Below are positions 58,140 through 64,000 of a stretch of 64,000 nucleotides of DNA, piece after piece (the first letter of the stretch is position 1; each line of letters opens with the position of its first letter). This stretch comes from Sebastes aleutianus (lineage: Eukaryota > Chordata > Actinopteri > Perciformes > Sebastidae). The DNA is taken from NCBI GenBank assembly GCA_916700875.1, contig CAKAKS010000062.1, positions 19,972,126-20,036,125 of the forward strand, in the 5' to 3' direction. Under the pieces are notes generated by a model. That model was not told where the DNA came from. It was given only the letters and a program-made list of their open reading frames with translations, and searched no databases. The translations under genes were made by a program, and so were the position numbers.

Positions 58140-59975
58140 AACCTTTTTGACAGTTGAGTTCTTCCCATTTTATAACAGTATAACTCTGCCTGTCACTGTT
58201 GCTGTTAGACCAGTTTGAAGGTGTTGAAACAATACATAACCCATATTTGCCTGACCATCCCACACACAAACACTCTGCATATATGCACACCGTCTCCTTG
58301 ATTCTTACAGCATGATGTGCCTCTCAGTGCGAGCGGAGAGGTCACAAAGATGGAGTCTGCATGTCTGAAAGAGGGAATGGACAAGAACAGGAGCCCTTGA
58401 GATAATTGTTAATAGAGTTAATCGAGTTTTATCCAATCACATGTAAATGTCAAGTTATTGGCTCTGGTAAGCTAATTTAGCAGCACACCCTTTATTCCAG
58501 CTGATGAAGAGCATCGATTTGGCTGCCTGAATCCGCCGTATGGATGTGAGCTCACACAGTGCGCGGCCGTCTCCTCCCAACTCCTCACGCAGCAGGGCGG
58601 CTGAGTCCGCACCAGCCAGGGGTATATACAGCGAGATCCTCTTACTATACATCTCACAGTGAGTCAGGTTGAGCTCTCTGACTGTTATATGGGAGTGTTT
58701 TTCAACAGAGCAGAGAGGAGAGAAAAGGTAAAGATAAGATAAGTATTGGAGATAATTATAGGCAGTCAGCTCTTGATAAGCGAGGTGTCCGTGGAAATAC
58801 ACTATGAGAGGATTCAGCAATCTGTGAGTCATTGTTATTGAGTCAGAGTTCATTGAGCCGCCCCGGTGATATACGCAGCAACATATGGAGCAGCTGCGAT
58901 AGCAAGAAGTTGACACAATGCTGTTGATTTAATCCCACAGGAGCATCTTGTTTTGGAAAGGGGATTTCTGACTCCAGGTTTTAGCTTTTAGACGTTCCCC
59001 AAGTAATCAGAGTTTCTCATGATATTGTAATGAACATGCATGCTGTATGGAAACCCCAGTCCCATCCCTGAATGCACATCACTGCCTGCTTACTTGCAAT
59101 CCTGGCTCAGTAATGATAAAATCCATTTTGTGAGATTTACCTCAAAGTTTCATTTCCTCTGTGTTTTACGATCAGACAGTAGCTTCTGAAAATCCACTCT
59201 CAGCATTCTGTAACTCCGGGGGGTTTACGCTAGGGCCTCTTCATGTGCCCTACCACAGAAATATGTAAACAACACCCTCATCCGGGGCCTCATCACAACT
59301 CCTTATTGACTATCCCGTCTGGGACATCCCCGGCTCCCTGTCCCCAGTCAGACATGGAGGGCCCCTATTTATTCACTTGTCAAATGGCATTTAACACGCT
59401 GTTTGGGAAGACAACAAAGCTGCTGTCAGAGGACTGACAGATAGTAGCAGGGAGGTCTGATGGGGAGGAAGGCTGTTTTCAACATAACCTTTTACTTTGT
59501 CATGTAATTCATAAGAAAGTATAATTCTGCAGTGCTTCATGCATTTTCATTCAGCTGACCAGAATACTGTTTTTTAACCGCATTTGCTTTGTCAGATTAA
59601 ATGAATCCTCTTGCCTACAAGACTAAACAATGCATGAACTGGCAGATAGATGAACAGCAGACCTGAGCTGGTCATTTATGTGGCAGAGGTGCTGCACAGG
59701 AAGGTGCTGCTAATGACAAACATGTTTTTCTGGTCATTAAGTGATTTACCAGAGATGGACACTAGGGCAAGGTCCAACCAGTGTCGATAAAGGTTAACTG
59801 TTATAAAGGAATGTGAAACAATTCTGCAGCGTCCGTGTCAGGTGTCAAGTCTCCATGTTAGTTCAACTGATTTATTATATCCTATTTTAAATTAATAAGG
59901 GTCAATGCGATCCAATAGTATGGTCACTTTAAAAAAACATACTGACTTTAAAGTTAAGTCAAAAACACAATTGAT
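58140..59975. other. unassigned single-copy sequence
   Basis: Relatively high complexity, repeat-free by eye. It contains the GATA-motif cluster at 58727. The 153-codon minus-strand frame at 58455-58916 has no recognisable domain, and I do not call it a gene. Confidence 0.5.
58727..58785. promoter_or_regulatory. cluster of GATA-type motifs
   Basis: AAAGATAAGATAAGTATTGG, GGAGATAATTAT and TTGATAAGCGAG give four AGATA/TGATAA cores in 55 bp inside non-repetitive sequence. Enhancer function is only inferred. Confidence 0.3.
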
Positions 59976-59984
59976 TGCTGTAAT

Positions 59985-60318
59985 TAGGGCTGCAACTAAC
60001 GGTTATTTTCATTGTCTATTAATCTGCTGATTATTTTCTAGATTAATCCATTAATTGTTTGGTCTATTAAATGTCAGAAAATAGTGAAAAATAAACATCC
60101 CAGTTTCTCAGAGTCCAAGGTGATGTCTATAAATGTCTTGTTTTGTCCAAGTCCCAAAGATATTCAGTTTAATATGATATAAAACAGAGGAACAACAGGA
60201 AATCTCCATATTTGAGAGGCTGAAAATGTTCTCCCATTTTTGCATGAAAAAATGACTTTAACAATTAAATCAAAATAGTTGGTGATTATTTTGTCGATCA
60301 TTAATCATTGCAGCTCAA
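59985..60318. mobile_element. hAT-type MITE with 8-bp target duplication
   Basis: Starts TAGGGCTGCAACTAACGG and ends CATTGCAGCTCAA, flanked by a perfect GCTGTAAT (59977-59984 and 60319-60326). Homologous to 15829-16175, sharing TAACGTTTATTTTCATTGTC-type and AATGTCTTGTTTTGTCCA blocks. Confidence 0.92.
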
Positions 60319-60526
60319 GCTGTAATGTTTTAAAACTTTTCTCCAACTATTTCAACCTTTTCTAGCCTTTCAGTTTTTGAAATCTGTGTTTGAGACAAGG
60401 TTTTAGATTCAATACTAACTTAAAGAATCTGCTGTAATGGATGTTACAATTTATGGGGATGTATGAATGAGTTTATTACATGTACATCTTGTGCTCTGGT
60501 CTTTAAAGAGTGGATCTGTACCAGTG

Positions 60527-61013
60527 GGCAACCTCTGGGTCTGAAAAGTGAAGCCAATGCAGAAGTGCCTTAAACCTGCATTCTTTCTAATAGCCAGCAG
60601 GGGGCGACTCCTCTGGTTGCAAAAAGAAGTCTGATTGTATAGAAGTCTATGAGAAAATGACCCTACTTCTCACTTGATTTATTACCTCAGTAAACATTGT
60701 AAACATGAGTTTATGGTCTCAATCACTAGTTTCAAGGTCACATTTAGAGTTAAATAGACCATAAAGCAGGGTATGCTCAAGGGCATGGCTACCTTTGACA
60801 GGTCGCTACCACGGCATTATCCGTTCTTGTTTGTGTTTTCGTCTTACAACTTTAACCCTTTCACAGTGTGTTTTCAGTTCATGATAGTTAATTATAACCT
60901 TTTGGTTACCTATAAATGTCTTATTCAGCGTTCAGTTGTACTTAGCTCCATCCTCTCGTGTCACTTCTGGTTGCACATAACCAAGATGGCAACGTCCACT
61001 TCTTATATACAGT
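60527..61013 (+). repeat. dispersed repeat, copy 2
   Basis: Second copy of the 5485 repeat. It ends with CAAGATGGCAACGTCCACTT and CTTATATACAGTC, a frequent 3' terminus of this family in fish. Confidence 0.85.
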
Positions 61014-61014
61014 C

Positions 61015-63375
61015 GTACATCTGTACATTATGCGTAACGAGCACTGTAGACAATACCTTTTGTAACATGCAGCTTTATTCAGATAAAAATATCAGGCAAA
61101 CCTCTCAGAGCCGTGTTATTGTAGGAATTATTAGACATGGAGTCTTTTATAGATGGCCTCCGAGGCTTTCATGTAAATGATTAACACAAAGCCAGTAATC
61201 TGTCAGCATGAATCAGAGAATATCTGATATTTTATGGCGAATAAGGAACAAAAGCGTTCTTTTACACTATTAACTTTGCTCCTGTGGGGCCACGTGCTGT
61301 GAGCTGAACTGAACTGAAATGTAAGAGCCTCTCTTTGTGTTTGTGCCAGGTACTAATTTGGCTCAGTCTTCTCTTCAGGGGCCCCTCTTACCAGGCCTGG
61401 ATAAACAACTGGTCGCAGGGGGCCCCTGTGGCAGCTCCTGACTCTGAACAAAAGCATCAGCGCTAATTCTTCGCTCTGCTCCACCAGCTCAGGAAAATCA
61501 TTCAAATGGTTGCGTTCTTCTGTATAGATTCAACTAATATCAAGCCAAGAAAATAACAAGCGTTTCCCACAGATGATTATAAGTTCATTTGCAGATTGTT
61601 CACATGTAGCGGCTGTTAGTTATCATCCATTACACTGAGAACAGCGCTGAGTTGCTGATCTGATGAATGAAAGGGTAATATTGGGTATTATGTCAGCAAA
61701 TGAATAGATTGTCTAACCATTGTTTTCACATGCCTTTGAGACAGAAAGCAGGCGAAAGCATCCAGTCATGCAGCATGCATGTGGAAATGAGTCTGCAGTT
61801 GGGTTTTTAAAACCACGATGTTACCAAAGGTCTGTGTTAGCAGATTAGAGCTCCCACCGCATGTGTTTGGTTAAGAAGAGAAGGGGACGGGACGTTATGA
61901 CAACACATGGACCAGCGATCTTATTCGTCCGGATCTGTTGCATGTTCTTTGTTTCCAATTCATGCCGTATGTAGGTTAAGCTTCTTGTTGGGTGATTATT
62001 TTGGAAAGCGTTTTTTCTTTCTTATCAGCCTAAAGCCGTCTACTCAGCGCATGTTGTCATCCCAAAGTGTGTTATTCAGATGGAAACGCTTCTCTGTTGG
62101 TTATTTATTATATAACGAAATATTTTTGTCACCAGCCCGTTTTTTTAATTGAAGGCTGTGAGCTGACAATTGTAGGAGATGAATTTGAAACATGCTGTAG
62201 GAAGCCAGATGAAAGATGATGATGTGATTAGTTGCCTCTTGATTTCCTCGAAAACTAAATTTAAACTGAATTTACTATAAAAAGTTAAAGCTTGTTTCTT
62301 GTTTTTCCAGTTTCAAAATTGGAAACAAGGCAAGCCAAACGAGTGATGCGATTACTGATTCAGGTGTCAGATGGCTCCATGATAATGTGGCTTGTGGCTG
62401 GCGTATAGATGTCCGTGTGTTGATGAGTATTGTCCTTCTTAAGAGGATCTTGGCAGTTTTTTGAAAATGTGCAGCCAAGATGTGAACATTCATAGCTTAA
62501 GATTAATGCAGTTTTTTTTTCACTCTGCTTTTGTAATCAAAAGAAGATGTAAAAAACGATAAGAAGTAAGTAGAGCTGCATCGGTTAATTGTTAAATCAT
62601 TTTAACAACAAAAATACCAATTCCAGCATCAGAAAAGTATGCAATGAGGGGGTTTCTGAAGCAACTCGACCATCCGACAAGCACTCCTGAAGCATAGTGG
62701 CAGCTCAAAGGGTTGCTGTTCAGGCTTAGATCTAATGTCTGTTTTTATAAGTGGACTAACACTATCCTGCGCTGATCTGTCATTACAGCAGACTGCTGCA
62801 CAGTGACAACTGTGCTAGCTGGTTGTCGCTGCTGTCCGTCTCTGCTCAGTGGTTTTCTGGCTCTGAAAGTGGCTCCACTCCAGCAAGCTGGCATTCCTGC
62901 TGCCATGGACTTGAGCTTCAGGCCAGGTCCACATTTAACACTCCCTCTGGAGTTCAGGTTATATAATGTCACCCACTGGTTGTGTGTAGTCGACACCCTG
63001 GATGCACTCATGTGGAGACAAATACATACACACAGAGACGTATACTGTAAGTCCTCCGTGCATGCACAAATGCAGAAATGTAAGCGAAGCTCAGTGGGTT
63101 GTTAATGTTGCAGACAAGGTAGAGACAGATAAGACAAATATAGAAGGAACTGCTTTAAATAAGGAAAGCATGATAACTATTCTATAGTATGTATTATTCT
63201 GGTCTTACAGTTTCTGTGTGAGCTGTTCATTTCTGTAGCTGCAATTGGAAAACAAGACTTGGTCAAAACCGAGTATCTGTCTGGACCGTGTATGGTCAGT
63301 CTGTGAATTTGTGACTAAATTGTTACAGAAATAGTCAGTGGTCATGTCTATAATGTTAAATCCAGCGGTACATGT
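61015..63375. other. unassigned non-coding sequence
   Basis: No gene, repeat family or RNA recognised. A 100-codon open frame at 62803 shows no conserved features. Confidence 0.5.
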
Positions 63376-63379
63376 CTAC

Positions 63380-64000
63380 CAGGTCTGGTGAGGACACTAG
63401 GGGACGCGCTGCTCCACTCAACTGGCCGATCAAGCGGTGACGTACCCGCTCGTTGAATGCACCTGATTGGTCCCTGGTTTTCTGCTTGCCGTTTCAAACA
63501 GGAAACAACCTGGCGGCCTGCTCGTAAACTTTCTGTTATTCCGTCTAAACAATCCACCAAAATCTACTTCTGAAAACATTTTTAAGCGAGAAATAGGCTA
63601 TGCCACTGCTGAATCTCGTTTTATTTTAGAACTAGATTGCCTAGTTTGACAGCTTGGTCCAAGTTTCGTGAGCCGGAGGCATCGCGCTGGACAGACTCAT
63701 TTGGACTGTTCCCTGCCTTTTCATTTTGAAAGAGCAACAGCCAACGAGGTGACTCCAATATTCCAATAACTTCATCACTCAGTCAGTCACTCACTCACTC
63801 ACTCAAGGAAAGACTTTTGCGGCTGGCTCTCTGCGGTCCAGCCAAAAAGGAAGAAGAAAGTAGAACTGCTGAGGGGATGGATCGTGTGAACTTTATACTA
63901 TTGGCAAATACTTTTCAAAGCAAACCATTGGTTGGCAGCTATTGGTTTTTCATTCACGCCAATACAAAATGAAAATCTACATGCTGGAGATACTGTTGGT
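63380..64000 (+). promoter_or_regulatory. possible promoter or first exon at window edge
   Basis: Higher G+C with a CRE-like TGACGTA (63439), an ATTGG CCAAT box (63468), then a purine-rich leader. An ATG at 63969 opens MKIYMLEILL, hydrophobic like a signal peptide start, and runs off the window. An upstream ATG (63878) has only a short frame that overlaps this start. It could equally be part of a repeat. Confidence 0.25.

Noticed and set aside
58455..58916. 153-codon minus-strand open frame
   Set aside because: The longest unexplained frame in the right half, but no domain, signal or splice context supports it, and codon composition looks random.

Overview
The window is vertebrate genomic DNA, most likely from a percomorph-type teleost. 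The evidence is intron-rich coding sequence with GT/AG junctions, two recognisable vertebrate genes in the arrangement known from tetrapods, and a very dense load of short interspersed elements typical of fish genomes. These are hAT-type elements starting TAGGGCTG, piggyBac-like elements flanked by TTAA, a tRNA-derived SINE, LINE 3' ends and (AAT)n or (CA)n microsatellites. Nothing in it is bacterial or plasmid-like. The species cannot be named from the sequence.

Layout. Positions 1-9461 are the 3' part of a long intron of a caveolae coat gene, cavin1 (PTRF). Its final coding exon is at 9462-10226, followed by a 3' UTR with poly(A) signals at 10673 and 11300. The intergenic stretch 11310-13290 carries a TG microsatellite and an AT-rich minisatellite. 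A GC-box and CCAAT-box promoter lies at 13290-13480, then a non-coding first exon of stat3 ending at 13733. The stat3 coding sequence is split over 23 coding exons from 19548 to 31165, and a poly(A) signal lies at 32213. The exons join without a frameshift into 2349 nt, or 782 codons plus stop. All expected STAT3 landmarks are present: N-domain, coiled coil, DNA-binding domain, linker, SH2 with the binding arginine at 610, the activating tyrosine at 709, and the PMSP serine at 750. The order cavin1 then stat3 on one strand matches the human CAVIN1-STAT3 neighbourhood.

From 32.3 kb to the right edge no conserved protein-coding gene was recognised. This half is repeats and single-copy non-coding DNA. 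One candidate orphan first exon lies at about 39244-39510, after a GA microsatellite and with a good splice donor. It is followed by an unusual tandem array (39762-40957) and a LINE 3' end (41190-41590). A promoter-like stretch sits at the extreme right edge (63380-64000).

The most useful observations are these: a 54-nt in-frame stat3 exon (29169-29222) between the phospho-tyrosine and the transactivation serine, where intron retention would give an immediate stop; an additional 11-residue repeat in cavin1; several transposable elements whose target-site duplications or empty sites can be read directly; nested insertions; and a perfect 19-bp hairpin at 54672-54715. I saw no undescribed multi-gene system in this window. 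All TE family names rest on termini and target sites, not on a database search.
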